From: DASRAA01 sp963814165
Lineage (GTDB): Bacteria > Acidobacteriota > Terriglobia > Terriglobales > Acidobacteriaceae
Assembly (NCBI GenBank): GCA_963814165.1
Contig: CAWFBW010000001.1
Coordinates: 124,001-188,000, forward strand
Length of the DNA: 64,000 bases
Reading direction: 5' to 3'
Shown here: positions 44,802-54,549 of the stretch, one piece after another
How the letters are laid out: each line of letters opens with the position of its first letter
How positions within the stretch are numbered: the first letter of the stretch is position 1
Position numbers and translations under genes: made by a program
The notes under the pieces: model-generated
Told to the model about the DNA's origin: nothing
The model's database searches: none
What the model saw: the letters and a program-made list of their open reading frames with translations, nothing else

Positions 44802-45554
44802 ATGAGCAACCGCAATAGCATCTGTCGGCGGCTGGATTGGGACTCTGAGTTCTTCGGGTGCAATATCGCGCGCCTGACGGTGGGGCGTTTGACTGAAGAC
44901 ACGGCGGCTCATGTGCGCGCCTGGTGTAAACGGAACCGGGTTGATTGCCTTTACTTTCTGGCCGACTCAACCGATCTCACGACCGTAAGTTTGGCTGAGA
45001 AGCATGGTTTTCACTTGGCGGATATCCGCCTCACGTTGGAGCGTCCGCTCAAAGACAGCGCACCGATAAGCCCCATGACGTCCGCAATTCGGCGGGGTAC
45101 CTCGCTGGACATTCCTGTTCTGGGTCAAATTGCCACTCAGTGCCACCGAGATTCGCGTTTTTACTTCGATCCGCATTTTACTCGGTCGCGGTGTGATGCC
45201 CTTTATCAGAAGTGGATCGAAAAAAGTCTGAACGGTTTCGCGGATGCAGTTTTCGTAGCCGAGTTGGACGGAGAGGCAGTGGGCTATCTCTCCTGTCACC
45301 TACCGTCGCCGGCCGAAGGGCAAATTGGGCTGTTGGCCGTGGGGTCTAACGGGCGCGGCAAAGGACTGGGGCAAAATTTGGTGCGCGAGTCGTTTCGCTG
45401 GTTTTCTTCGAAAGGAGCCTTACGCGTGACTGTGGTTACACAGGCTCGCAACGTGTCGGCTCAACGCTTGTACCAAGGCTGCGGTTTCAGGACGCAGTCG
45501 ATGCAGTTGTGGTATCACCGATGGTTCCGTCGCAAGGGAGAGATCGACCGATGA
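44802..45554 (+). CDS. WecD/RffC-like GNAT N-acyltransferase
   Basis: 250-residue acetyltransferase. The start (RLDWDSEFFGCNIARL) matches the N-terminus of dTDP-fucosamine acetyltransferase. The GNAT domain at about 95-240 has VFVAELDGEAVGYLSCHLPSPAEGQIGLLAVGSNGRGKGLGQNLV, with the acyl-CoA P-loop RGKGLG, and ARNVSAQRLYQGCGFRTQ. Expected reaction: N-acylation of the 4-amino group of a dTDP-4-amino-4,6-dideoxyhexose. GGGAGG at 44791-44796 precedes the ATG. It overlaps the aminotransferase gene by ATGA, so they are translationally coupled and act in sequence. Confidence 0.87.
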   Translation: MSNRNSICRRLDWDSEFFGCNIARLTVGRLTEDTAAHVRAWCKRNRVDCLYFLADSTDLTTVSLAEKHGFHLADIRLTLERPLKDSAPISPMTSAIRRGTSLDIPVLGQIATQCHRDSRFYFDPHFTRSRCDALYQKWIEKSLNGFADAVFVAELDGEAVGYLSCHLPSPAEGQIGLLAVGSNGRGKGLGQNLVRESFRWFSSKGALRVTVVTQARNVSAQRLYQGCGFRTQSMQLWYHRWFRRKGEIDR

Positions 45555-46687
45555 CATACCAAATCCCGTTCAACAAAGCCAGCCTGGTCGGGAATGAGCT
45601 TAATTACATCCGCGAAGCTCTCGATCACGGGCATATCTCAGGCGACGGCGCGTTCACGAAGAAGTGCAATGAATTGCTTGAGGGGGAACTGGGCGCCTCC
45701 AAGGTGCTGCTAACCACATCCTGCACCCACGCGCTCGAGCTGGCCGCTCTGCTGCTGAATATTCAACCGGACGACGAGGTCATCGTGCCATCGTTCACCT
45801 TTGTTTCCACGGCCAACGCGTTTGTTCTACGCGGTGCCCGTATTGTGTTCGCCGACATCCGTCCCGACACATTGAACCTGGATGAGGGCGGCCTGGATGC
45901 TCTGATCAATAAGCGCACTAAAGCTATCGTTCCGGTCCATTATGCTGGTGTATCGTGTGAGATGGACACGATTGGTGCAATTGCACATCATCACAGCGTT
46001 CCATTAGTAGAAGACAATGCCCATGGCTTTCTCGCTCGATACAAGGGTAAGTACACCGGAACATTTGGGTCTCTCGCTACGCAAAGTTTTCATGAAACCA
46101 AGAATGTCACTTGTGGAGAAGGTGGAGCGTTGGTTATAAACGATCCTGAACTCGTGGAGCGAGCTATGATCATTCGCGAGAAAGGAACAAACCGCAGCCA
46201 ATTCCTGCGGGGACAGGTAGACAAGTACACTTGGGTGGATGTTGGTTCCAGTTATCTTCCTTCTGATATTCTTGCGGCTTTCCTGTTCGCGCAACTGGAA
46301 GCTCGGCACGAGATCCAAATCCAACGTCGACGAGTCTGGTCTTACTACAAGCTCCATTTGCAAGATTGGGCGGATCATCACGGAGTCAGGCTGCCCATCG
46401 TGCCCTCCGAGTGTGAACAGGCTTTTCATATGTTCTACTTGATGCTGCCTTCCTTGCAGCATCGCCAGGCGCTAATTTCACATCTAAAAGTTCAGGGTAT
46501 TCTGAGCGTATTTCATTATGTTCCCCTGCATCTCTCCGACATGGGGCGGAAGTTCGGGGCCGGCAAAGCACACTGCCCCGTCACCGAGGATGCCAGTTCC
46601 CGACTGCTTCGCCTGCCTTTCTACAATCATCTTACGGAAGCAGAACAGGCTCAGGTTGTATCCGCTGTTATCGGGTTCTCTATGTAA
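45551..46687 (+). CDS. WecE/RffA-like dTDP-4-amino-4,6-dideoxygalactose transaminase
   Basis: 378-residue PLP-dependent DegT/DnrJ/EryC1 aminotransferase. MTYQIPFNKASLVGNELNYIREALDHGHISGDGAFTKKC is the WecE start. SCTHALELAALLL, VIVPSFTFVSTANAFVLRGA, EDNAHGFLARYKGKYTGTFGSLATQSFHETKN and CGEGGALVIND are family hallmarks. The PLP lysine of the family is K in SFHETKN. It aminates a dTDP-4-keto-6-deoxyhexose using glutamate. Start at 45551 overlaps the previous stop. The dTDP-glucose synthesis genes (rmlA, rmlB) are not in this window. Confidence 0.9.
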   Translation: MTYQIPFNKASLVGNELNYIREALDHGHISGDGAFTKKCNELLEGELGASKVLLTTSCTHALELAALLLNIQPDDEVIVPSFTFVSTANAFVLRGARIVFADIRPDTLNLDEGGLDALINKRTKAIVPVHYAGVSCEMDTIGAIAHHHSVPLVEDNAHGFLARYKGKYTGTFGSLATQSFHETKNVTCGEGGALVINDPELVERAMIIREKGTNRSQFLRGQVDKYTWVDVGSSYLPSDILAAFLFAQLEARHEIQIQRRRVWSYYKLHLQDWADHHGVRLPIVPSECEQAFHMFYLMLPSLQHRQALISHLKVQGILSVFHYVPLHLSDMGRKFGAGKAHCPVTEDASSRLLRLPFYNHLTEAEQAQVVSAVIGFSM

Positions 46688-46844
46688 ATTCGTGTCGGAC
46701 GCGCTGCTAGTTCATTCGTAATAGGCCCGACGGCTGCAAGGAAGGGCGCAAGCAGATATCCTCATCCATCAATCGCCGCGGCTCGGCGTGGTACACCTCC
46801 TCGACGACCAAGAAACGGGTAGCGGGTCAGTTTGATTTCCACAG

Positions 46845-47699
46845 CTACTGTATCTTCTTCCGCGCAACAGCCAAACAGCTTCCTCCCCACCCGAGAGGGA
46901 GTTGTTCAGCAATTCTGGACAATTCCCGCCGAGTGAGCTTCTCAAGAATCTGGGCGACCAAAGGACTTTCTGGTTCGTGGTCGGACCGAACGGCATCCGG
47001 GGACGTCGTCTTCGGTGCAAAGCCGAAGCGGTACGGAAGTACCCGGCAAACGAAAACTGGCAACAGCAGAAAACTAAAAAAGTAGGTCGCGAAATCGACG
47101 GTGTACCCTGCGTTTTCCAAGAGCGAAGTAAGTGTCTTGATGGTATAGCGACGCGAGTGCCCCGCCATGACATCTTCGTGGGACCAGAGCCAACCGTAAG
47201 CCGGGACAGTCAGGTACGCTCGCCCCCCGGACATGAGGGACCGATTGACTCTTGCCATAAAAACGGAGTCGTTCTGGATGTGTTCGACGACATCAAACAG
47301 GCCCACTGCCGGAATTGTCTCGGCCAGCCCGCCGAAGTCGTCGAACGTTGCTCGCACAACGTGCCTGATACCCCGCTTCACAGCATTTTGAACCCCAACA
47401 AGTCCCGGTTCCACGAGGACCACTTCATGCCCGGACGATTGGATTGCACTCGCGACACAGCCGTTGCCGCCGCCGATGTCGACAAGGGCACCGGATGGTG
47501 GGAAGTGTTTCATCGCTTCCAGAATGCAGCGATTTCGGTGCTGGAACCAGAAGGACGAGTCTTCGATCGCAAAGCACAAAGAGTTCCCTTCTTCAGGATA
47601 TGCTACACGAGATAGCGTTCGCGAAGTCCACCAGCCATCTTCAGTCATTTCGAGGTCTGGGGCGATTCTGGACAGATCCAACATGCACATCTGACCCAC
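46845..47699 (-). CDS. class I SAM-dependent methyltransferase
   Basis: 284-residue methyltransferase. An N-terminal block with SSFWFQHRNRCILEAMKHFPPSG is typical of glycan-cluster methyltransferases. SAM motif I is LVDIGGGNGCVASAIQSSGHEVVLVEPG, and post-motif residues are GLFDVVEHIQNDSVFMARVNRSLMSGGRAYLTVPAYGWLWSHEDVMAGHSRRYT. A hydrophobic segment (YFFSFLLLPVFVCRVLPYR) near residue 210 may anchor it to the membrane. It is opposite in strand to its neighbours. Confidence 0.85.
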   Translation of the reverse strand: MGQMCMLDLSRIAPDLEMTEDGWWTSRTLSRVAYPEEGNSLCFAIEDSSFWFQHRNRCILEAMKHFPPSGALVDIGGGNGCVASAIQSSGHEVVLVEPGLVGVQNAVKRGIRHVVRATFDDFGGLAETIPAVGLFDVVEHIQNDSVFMARVNRSLMSGGRAYLTVPAYGWLWSHEDVMAGHSRRYTIKTLTSLLENAGYTVDFATYFFSFLLLPVFVCRVLPYRFGFAPKTTSPDAVRSDHEPESPLVAQILEKLTRRELSRIAEQLPLGWGGSCLAVARKKIQ

Positions 47700-47883
47700 T
47701 ATTCTTTAGTTTGATGGCAAGCTCAGTTTTCTAACCCACTGACGGGCTTCATTATAAGCTCTCTGTCAATCCGCTTGGCCGCCTATTCAGTTTTGGGAAC
47801 CGGAGCGCACAGTTCCTTTGACACCAGAAGTTGTGGACGGAGGTTCTCGTTGAACGATACGGCGTATGGTATGCTAAAAACCC

Positions 47884-49401
47884 ATGTTTGATGCGATGCA
47901 ACCCTCACAAAGATGGTACGCGCTCGCGATCATTATTGCCTTCGTGATCTTGAGTGTCACTGCTGCGTTCACCTTATTGCCACAGCCTGACGAAGCAGCT
48001 TATGCGAACCCTGGTTATAACCTTGATTACAACGGGTATTTCGGCATGACTGTGTATGAGGTGCATAGTATTCATATGCCGGTTTCAGTTACAACGCGAA
48101 TCTACTCGATGTCCCCTTTCTATTTTGTGATAACCGCGGTGTTGTACAAGCTGGTTGGATTCGGACTGGGACAGGTGCGGCTTCTGTCGGTCGTCTTCGG
48201 ATTGGTGGGAATTATTTCCTGGTACGTCATCGTTCGGCGACTGTGCGGGTCGGTTACGGCGGGTTTAGTTGCGATGGCCGCAGTCGCGGTCGACTACTTT
48301 TATGTGCTTGGAGCGGCACATGGACGCATGGATATGACGTGCGCGGGACTGGGCGCTGCTTGTCTGGCCTCGTATTTGGAACTTCGGCAACGTAGTCTGT
48401 GGATTGCAGTGTTCGTTAGTCACGTATTTGCCACCATGTCGATTGTGACGCATCCAGTGGGTCTCCTGTACTGGCTTGCGCTGGTATTCTTAATCTTGAA
48501 GCTGGACCGAAAGGCGCTTTCATGGCGGGTAATTGTGGCCGGAGCAGCGCCTTGCGTCGCCGGCATGGCGCTCTGGGGTGCGTTCATCCTCAAAGATGTG
48601 CCGGCATTTCGCGATCAGATGCAGGCCGAATTGGGAGTGTTGAACGCGGTTTTTGACGAACCAGGATTATCTTCCATAGGTCCAATCCGTTCTTTGCAGT
48701 TGGAGCTCAAGCACCGTTATCTGGCGCCATATGGTTTGCTGCCGGGATCGCCCCCGGCAAGCCGTATCAAAGCTATCGTGCTGGCGGCCTATCTGGCGGC
48801 GGTAGCAGCGGTATTTCTTTTGGGGAGGCTGCGGCGGCAGAAAGGTTTGCTAGAGCTGGCCGTGCTCACTCTGATTGCAGCGGCGTACCTTACGTTTGTG
48901 TCACCTTCGAAGTACGCTTACTACCTCCCTTTTGTCACCATGTTCCTCGCGGCGACCTATGGTGCGGTCTTGTGCGCCGTGGATGAAATCTACGGCTGGA
49001 AATCGCGAGGCATTATTGCCGGACTCCTGATAGTAGGCGGGATTCAGGTGACCGGTCTTGCATATAAGATCCATCAAGATCCATACCACCATGCGTATTT
49101 GCCGGTTATTGAGGTTATCAAGGCGAATACAACTGCTCGCTCTGTGGTTATCGGTACGGGCGAACTGTGGTTCGGTTTGGCGCCGGACCGTTACATCATT
49201 CACGATCAAGCGCTGGGCGCAGTGACAGGGAGTGTGCCGAGAGTGTTTGTCATGGACTCAGTGTTCGAGCAGTTGTTCGAAGCGGCACGCGCCCACCATA
49301 GTCGAACGTACGATCACATCAAGCAACTTCTGAACACGTCTCAGATTATCTATCAGAATGAGTACTACAAAGTCTATTTAAACGAGGCAGCACCTTATTG
49401 A
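47884..49401 (+). CDS. GT39-like polytopic membrane glycosyltransferase
   Basis: 505-residue protein with about 11 transmembrane helices. The first loop after helix 1 has LLPQPDEAAYANPGYNLDYNGYFGM, with the acidic DE pair expected in ArnT/PMT-type GT-C enzymes. HGRMDMTCAGLGAACLASYLELRQRS follows. The C-terminal soluble part of about 110 residues is mixed alpha/beta. It probably transfers a sugar from a polyprenyl phosphate donor on the periplasmic side. ATG at 47884. A short inverted repeat (ACGCTCC/GGAGCGT, about 49444-49458) after the gene may terminate it. Confidence 0.75.
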   Translation: MFDAMQPSQRWYALAIIIAFVILSVTAAFTLLPQPDEAAYANPGYNLDYNGYFGMTVYEVHSIHMPVSVTTRIYSMSPFYFVITAVLYKLVGFGLGQVRLLSVVFGLVGIISWYVIVRRLCGSVTAGLVAMAAVAVDYFYVLGAAHGRMDMTCAGLGAACLASYLELRQRSLWIAVFVSHVFATMSIVTHPVGLLYWLALVFLILKLDRKALSWRVIVAGAAPCVAGMALWGAFILKDVPAFRDQMQAELGVLNAVFDEPGLSSIGPIRSLQLELKHRYLAPYGLLPGSPPASRIKAIVLAAYLAAVAAVFLLGRLRRQKGLLELAVLTLIAAAYLTFVSPSKYAYYLPFVTMFLAATYGAVLCAVDEIYGWKSRGIIAGLLIVGGIQVTGLAYKIHQDPYHHAYLPVIEVIKANTTARSVVIGTGELWFGLAPDRYIIHDQALGAVTGSVPRVFVMDSVFEQLFEAARAHHSRTYDHIKQLLNTSQIIYQNEYYKVYLNEAAPY

Positions 49402-49702
49402 GTGTGTCATTTGGCCCGCCTGGGAGGCACTGCGAGACTGCACACGCTCCGGGAGCGTTTCGGGGCTGGCGTATCCCGACGAACGCTGCTGGCACGTCGC
49501 CGGGACCAGTAGAAGCGGCAGCCGACATTCGGCTTCGCAGAGCATGTCCGCCGACAGCGTAACCACCCGGAACTGAGGGTTGTCTTTCCGGTAATCATGG
49601 TAAACTGCAAGCGGTGTTTAGTGCCAACACAGTGAATTTTCTCGCGCCCAAGCGGTTTTTCCTTTCCGGGCGCCGAGTGATTGGGTCCGTGGGAGCTAGC
49701 CT
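49402..49702. promoter_or_regulatory. intergenic region with possible promoter for the Wzy-like operon
   Basis: TTGTCT at 49580-49585 and TAAACT at 49601-49606, spaced 15 nt, resemble a weak sigma-70 promoter about 97 nt upstream of the GTG at 49703. A small palindrome at 49444-49458 may end the previous gene. Low certainty. Confidence 0.3.
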
Positions 49703-51058
49703 GTGACTGCATCGATCGAACGGCAATCCAATTCGTTGTTGAACGTCGCGTTCGTTCTGCTCTTAATCTTTGTGTTCGATATCTACAGTATCGTTATGGA
49801 GATAGTGCCGGCCTTCGGCAGGATGCGCCCTCAGTTCATTCTCGCAGTGCTGGGTCTGCTGATTGTTGTTGGCACGGGGCAATTTGCGAAGGTGCTGAAC
49901 ACGCCGATCGGAAGAACCCTCGCGATTTTTATCGCCTGGTTCGTGGCCTGTATTCCGTTTGGCCTCTGGCCCGGTGGCAGCTTCACGGTGCTTACCGAAT
50001 TGTGGTACAAAGCGGCCTTGATTTATTTCCTGACCGCCGGGTTGCTGACCACGTTGCCCCAGGCCAACCGGCTATTTCATGCCGTCGCGTATGGCGTGGG
50101 TATTATGGCCGTCATCACGCTGGTGAAGAATGGCCGCTCGGCGGATGGACGCCTGATTCTCGATAATACGCGCTATGGGAATCCGAATGATTTGGCTTGG
50201 GGCCTGCTGGTAGGACTGACGTTCATCGGCTTCTTATACCTGCGAGGTAACCGTTTTCAGAAAATAGCCGCGCTGCTTGAGGTGCCACCAGTTCTACTGG
50301 CACTGTCGAGGACTGGGTCCAGAGCGGGGATGTTGGGCGCAGGCATGCTTTTGGTAGGCATGCTTATTCAAGCCAAGCGGGCTACACGCATCAGGCTGAT
50401 GGTGGGGTTGCCTGTCGCCTTGCTCGTGGTCCTGGTCCTGATGCCTCCTCAAATGCGGATGCGATTTACCACGTTCTTCGGCACTTACAACCAGTACGAC
50501 TTGAGCAGAAGCGAAATGCTCCGCATGAGCACGATAGAATCAGCCGAATCGCGCAAACAACTGCTGATCGACAGTCTAATTGTGACCATGCACCACCCAT
50601 TGCTGGGAGTTGGTCCGGGCAATTTTATGGTGGCACAGAATGACCTCGCTTCGGCGCGCGGCGAACGATCCATGTGGCACGTGACGCATAACACCTACAC
50701 CCAATTATCCAGCGAAATGGGCATACCCGGGTTAGTCATATATCTGGCTTTCCTGGTTTTCGTCTTCAGGGTTCTGAACTCAATTGCCCGTACCCGGAAG
50801 CCCGGCCCGATTTGGCAGAACCTTAGGCAATTGGCGCTTTCACTGCGAACCGCCTTTATCGTTTTTTTGCCGGTGGCGTTCTTTTGCAACTTGGGTTTCA
50901 ATGCCGATGTGCCGATCCTTGCCGGCCTTACCACGGCTATTGGATTCATGGCACAAAAGCAGCGTGCCATCGATCGCGCAGCCGAAACCCAGGCGCGGGT
51001 CGAGGCGCTGACGCCCGCCGACTCCATTCTCGAACCCGTCGCTGTCGGGCAGTACTAG
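49703..51058 (+). CDS. O-antigen ligase/polymerase-like (Wzy/WaaL family) membrane protein
   Basis: 451 residues, 11-12 predicted transmembrane helices, GTG start at 49703. The large periplasmic loop characteristic of the O-antigen ligase/polymerase family lies around residues 265-330. It contains HPLLGVGPGNFMVAQNDLASARGERSMWHVTHNTYTQLSSEMGIPGLVIYL, where GxGxGNF and HNTYTQLxxExGIxGL are the diagnostic signature. It would polymerise or ligate lipid-linked oligosaccharide in the periplasm. The amidotransferase gene starts 4 bp later, so the two are one operon. Confidence 0.87.
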   Translation: MTASIERQSNSLLNVAFVLLLIFVFDIYSIVMEIVPAFGRMRPQFILAVLGLLIVVGTGQFAKVLNTPIGRTLAIFIAWFVACIPFGLWPGGSFTVLTELWYKAALIYFLTAGLLTTLPQANRLFHAVAYGVGIMAVITLVKNGRSADGRLILDNTRYGNPNDLAWGLLVGLTFIGFLYLRGNRFQKIAALLEVPPVLLALSRTGSRAGMLGAGMLLVGMLIQAKRATRIRLMVGLPVALLVVLVLMPPQMRMRFTTFFGTYNQYDLSRSEMLRMSTIESAESRKQLLIDSLIVTMHHPLLGVGPGNFMVAQNDLASARGERSMWHVTHNTYTQLSSEMGIPGLVIYLAFLVFVFRVLNSIARTRKPGPIWQNLRQLALSLRTAFIVFLPVAFFCNLGFNADVPILAGLTTAIGFMAQKQRAIDRAAETQARVEALTPADSILEPVAVGQY

Positions 51059-51062
51059 TCCC

Positions 51063-52997
51063 ATGTGCGGCATCGCTGGATTTTTGCACACCGACGGCTC
51101 CCCGGCCGACGAGCGCATCGTCCGCCGCATGACCGACGTTATCGCGCACCGCGGCCCCGACGGCTCAGGTCACTACGTTCGGGGAGAAGTCGCGCTCGGG
51201 CACCGCCGCCTCAGCATCATCGACCTCGCTACCGGCGGCCAGCCCATGTCTGACGAGAACGACACCGTCTGGGTCACCTACAACGGCGAGATCTTCAATC
51301 ACGCTGACATTCGTCCCGAGCTCGAGGCCGCCGGCCACGGTTACAAAAGCCACTGCGATACCGAAACCATCATCCACGCCTACGAACAGTGGGGCGACCA
51401 GTCCGTCGCCCGCTATCGGGGAATGTTTGCCTACGCAATCTGGGACCAGAACAAGCGCCAGCTCTTCTGCGTTCGGGATAGGCTTGGCATCAAACCCTTT
51501 TACTACTACTGGGACGGACGTCTCTTCGCCTTTGCCTCGGAGATCAAGTCCCTGCTCCAGTATCCCGCCATCAGCGCACACTTTAATGACGCGGTGCTGC
51601 CCGAGTATCTCGCCTTCGGATACGTCAGCGGAGCCGATACGATGTTCGCAGGCATCCGCAAGCTGATGCCCGGTCACACCATGACAGTGACCTGCGGACC
51701 TTCACCACGACTCGAAATCAAGCAGTACTGGGAAGCCCCCTGCCCAGCACAATTCGACGAGCGCCCCGACCACGAATGGATTGCTGACTGCCGCTCGCGG
51801 CTCGAAGACGTCGTTCGCATGCGTCTCATGTCCGACGTGCCCCTGGGCATGTTCCTCAGCGGCGGAGTCGACTCCAGCGCCATTGCAGCCATCATCAAAC
51901 GTCAGGCTGATGGCCCCGTGAAGACCTTCTCTGTCGGATACAGCGAATCCAAGTTCAGCGAACTCTCAGAAGCCCGCCAGGTGGCGCAGCAAATCGGTAC
52001 CGACCACCACGAAGTCCAAATCTCCATGGAGGACTTCTTCAACGCCCTGCCACGCCTTGTTTGGCACGAAGACGAACCCATCAGCTGGCCTTCGAGCGTC
52101 TCGCTCTACTTCGTCTCCAAGCTGGCGCGCCAAGAAGTGAAGGTCGTCCTCACCGGCGAGGGCAGCGACGAACTCTTCGCCGGATACGGCCGCTATCGCT
52201 TTTATCAACTCAACGCCGACTGGATGCGCGCCTACAGCGTCGTTCCCAGCGGCCTTCGCAAGTCCATCCAGAATGCGGTCGCCGATTCAGCGTTACTTTC
52301 TGCCAACCTCCGCCGTAAACTCGGCCACACGGTGCTGGGACGCGGTTCCGACATCGAATCGCTCTACCTCAACAACTTCTACTGCGCCTTCGGACTCGAC
52401 GAGCAAAGTAGACTGCTGAATCGCGAGTTCTCGCAAAATCCTTACGCCACATTCCTACAGCGTTGGAATTCCGTCAGCCAGTCGCCAATCCTGCCTCGCT
52501 TGCTGTACGCCGATCAGAAGACCTACCTCGTCGAACTCCTCATGAAGCAAGACCAGATGAGCATGGCCACCTCTATCGAGAGCCGCGTACCGTTCCTCGA
52601 TCACCAGTTCGTAGAGTTTGCCGCCTCGGTTCCACCGCACATGAAGCTTCGAGGCAAGCAGGGAAAGTACATCATGAAGAAGGCGGTGGAAGACCTTATC
52701 CCGCGCGACATCATTTATCGCAAGAAAATGGGATTCCCGACGCCGATCGCGGCGTGGCTGCTGCGCCCTGAGGCGTCTTCCATCCGCGATTACCTGCGCG
52801 ATCGCGACGGCATTCTTGCGGCCTATACCGACCCCGCGTACCTGAATAATCTGATCGACAAACACGATCGCGGCGTTCACGACGCTACCGACCGCATCTG
52901 GCGGCTGCTCAATTTGCAGGTCTGGGGCGACATGTGTCTCACCGGCCGGCGCGAGCAATTCTGGGAAGGCCTCATGCCCGCCGCCGTCACTGCCTAG
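51063..52997 (+). CDS. asnB: AsnB-type glutamine-hydrolysing asparagine synthase/amidotransferase
   Basis: Intact 644-residue protein. Class II glutaminase domain with nucleophile Cys2 (MCGIAGFLH), RGPDGSGHY, RLSIIDLATGGQPM and YNGEIFNHADI. The synthetase domain has the PP-loop LSGGVDSSAIAAI near residue 265 and later VVLTGEGSDELFAGYGRY and KQDQMSMATSIESRVPFLDHQFVEFAA. It converts a carboxylate to an amide with glutamine and ATP. In a glycan locus the target may be a uronic acid or another carboxyl group rather than free aspartate (inference), consistent with the sugar dehydrogenase downstream. Confidence 0.9.
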   Translation: MCGIAGFLHTDGSPADERIVRRMTDVIAHRGPDGSGHYVRGEVALGHRRLSIIDLATGGQPMSDENDTVWVTYNGEIFNHADIRPELEAAGHGYKSHCDTETIIHAYEQWGDQSVARYRGMFAYAIWDQNKRQLFCVRDRLGIKPFYYYWDGRLFAFASEIKSLLQYPAISAHFNDAVLPEYLAFGYVSGADTMFAGIRKLMPGHTMTVTCGPSPRLEIKQYWEAPCPAQFDERPDHEWIADCRSRLEDVVRMRLMSDVPLGMFLSGGVDSSAIAAIIKRQADGPVKTFSVGYSESKFSELSEARQVAQQIGTDHHEVQISMEDFFNALPRLVWHEDEPISWPSSVSLYFVSKLARQEVKVVLTGEGSDELFAGYGRYRFYQLNADWMRAYSVVPSGLRKSIQNAVADSALLSANLRRKLGHTVLGRGSDIESLYLNNFYCAFGLDEQSRLLNREFSQNPYATFLQRWNSVSQSPILPRLLYADQKTYLVELLMKQDQMSMATSIESRVPFLDHQFVEFAASVPPHMKLRGKQGKYIMKKAVEDLIPRDIIYRKKMGFPTPIAAWLLRPEASSIRDYLRDRDGILAAYTDPAYLNNLIDKHDRGVHDATDRIWRLLNLQVWGDMCLTGRREQFWEGLMPAAVTA

Positions 52998-53252
52998 ACG
53001 CGCCGCGATGACGTCAGCTTTCTGATAAAAGACGTCCTCCCTGGTCTGCGTCATGAAATTGCGTTTGTCGCTACAGACCTACTCGCGTCATCAGTGGTTG
53101 CACTTTCGCGCAAGGCTCCTCTGTGCCTCGATGTCTGTGGAGCGGATTTCGCTTTTGCCTTGTGCCCGATCTTTCTCCGTGTCCTCTGCGCCTCCGTCGT
53201 GAATCGTCCGCTGTCACTTGCAACTTGAAACTCGAAACCTGAAACTGGATTG
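52998..53252. repeat. intergenic region with CACAGAGG-type dispersed repeat
   Basis: On the minus strand, 53120-53200 reads as GAGGCGCAGAGGACACGGAGAAAG and ATCGAGGCACAGAGGAG-like units, and a related ACCACAGAGACACAGAGG unit occurs at 58706-58723. The end (53220-53245) is a short run of CTTGAAACTCGAAACCTGAA repeats. No gene. Confidence 0.5.
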
Positions 53253-54437
53253 GTGAAGATCCTGTGGGTCAAGACCGACTTCCTGCATCCCACCACACGC
53301 GGCGGCCAGATCCGCACGCTCGAGACCATCCAGCGACTGCACGCTCGTCACGAGGTGCACTACGTTGCTTATGATAATCCGGCGCAACCCGAAGGTCTGC
53401 AGCGTGCTCACGAATATTGCTCTTTCGCCTACCCTTTGACCCTCGATGTCCCGCCGCGCCGTTCGCTCAAGTTCGGTGGGCAACTCCTCGCCAACTTGTT
53501 TTCACCCTTGCCTCTCTCGATAACGCGCTATTGCTCGACAGTCATGCGCGACCAGATCACGAAATTGGTCAGCACCATTTCCTTCGATAGCCTGGTCTGC
53601 GACTTCCTGACACCCGCACCCAACTTTCCGGACATGAGCAAAGTCGTGCTCTTCCAGCACAACGTCGAAACCATGATCTGGCGACGCCATGTCGAGCAGT
53701 CTCCTGACCCTTTGAGCAAAGCGTATTTTCAGGTGCAGGCTGATCGCATGTTCAACTGCGAACGCGACATGTGTCGCGCCGCCGCGCGCGTGATCGCGGT
53801 ATCGTCGCAGGACGCAGTCATGATGAAGAAGATGTTCAACGTCGAAGCCTTCAGCGTGCCGACCGGTGTCGACCTCGACTACTTCCGCCGCCCAGCCGAC
53901 ACGCCGCACAAGTCCGACCTCGTCTTCGTGGGATCCATGGACTGGCTGCCCAACTTGGATGGCGTCAACTACTTTGTGAGAGAGGTCATGCCGCTCATCT
54001 GGCGGCGCAAGCCGGGTTGCACGCTCGCCGTCGTCGGCCGAGCACCGGCACCCGATATCCGCGCATTGGCAGAGAAGGATTCGCGCATCACCGTGACTGG
54101 CACCGTCCCCGACGTTCGCCCCTACCTTTGGGGCGCGACCGCGTCCGTCGTGCCCCTTCGTATCGGCGGCGGGACCCGCCTAAAGATTTATGAAGCTATG
54201 GCGGCGGGAACCCCTACCGTTTCGAGCTCAACTGGTGCCGAAGGCCTCGATGTATCCCATCCTTACAACATCCGCCTCGCCGACACGCCAGAGACTTTCG
54301 CCGCCGAATGTCTGACCCTGCTGAGCGACCAGGCCCAGCGCGAAGCCATGGCCGCGGCAGCGCTGCACCTTGTGACCTCGCGCTATTCCTGGGATGCCAT
54401 CACCGACGAATTCGAACAACTCCTGATCGGCGAATGA
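53253..54437 (+). CDS. family 4 glycosyltransferase, EpsH/PEP-CTERM-locus sugar transferase type
   Basis: 394-residue GT-B enzyme. GTG at 53253 begins MKILWVKTDFLHPTTRGGQIRTLETIQRLHARHEVHYV, resembling the sugar transferases described next to exosortase loci. VLFQHNVETMIWRRHVEQS and VSSQDAVMMKKMFNVEAFSVPTGVD mark the linker. The donor site is FVGSMDWLPNLDGVNYFVREVMPLIWRRKPGCTLAVVG, GTVPDVRPYLWGATASVVPLRIGGGTRLKIYEAMAAGTPTVSSSTGAEGLDV. An in-frame TTG directly precedes the GTG. Upstream 250 bp holds repeats only. Confidence 0.85.
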   Translation: MKILWVKTDFLHPTTRGGQIRTLETIQRLHARHEVHYVAYDNPAQPEGLQRAHEYCSFAYPLTLDVPPRRSLKFGGQLLANLFSPLPLSITRYCSTVMRDQITKLVSTISFDSLVCDFLTPAPNFPDMSKVVLFQHNVETMIWRRHVEQSPDPLSKAYFQVQADRMFNCERDMCRAAARVIAVSSQDAVMMKKMFNVEAFSVPTGVDLDYFRRPADTPHKSDLVFVGSMDWLPNLDGVNYFVREVMPLIWRRKPGCTLAVVGRAPAPDIRALAEKDSRITVTGTVPDVRPYLWGATASVVPLRIGGGTRLKIYEAMAAGTPTVSSSTGAEGLDVSHPYNIRLADTPETFAAECLTLLSDQAQREAMAAAALHLVTSRYSWDAITDEFEQLLIGE

Positions 54438-54549
54438 CAAGGCCATTCCCTGCCGACAACTACACCGGTGCCTTGGTCCGTCGTAAGATAAGTACTGACG
54501 GTCTCGGGCCAGGAACTAGCCCCACCGCATTCAAAAGGACACAGCACCT

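Noticed and set aside
46902..47615. 237-codon open frame antisense to the methyltransferase
   Set aside because: The sense frame has clear SAM motifs; the antisense frame has none.
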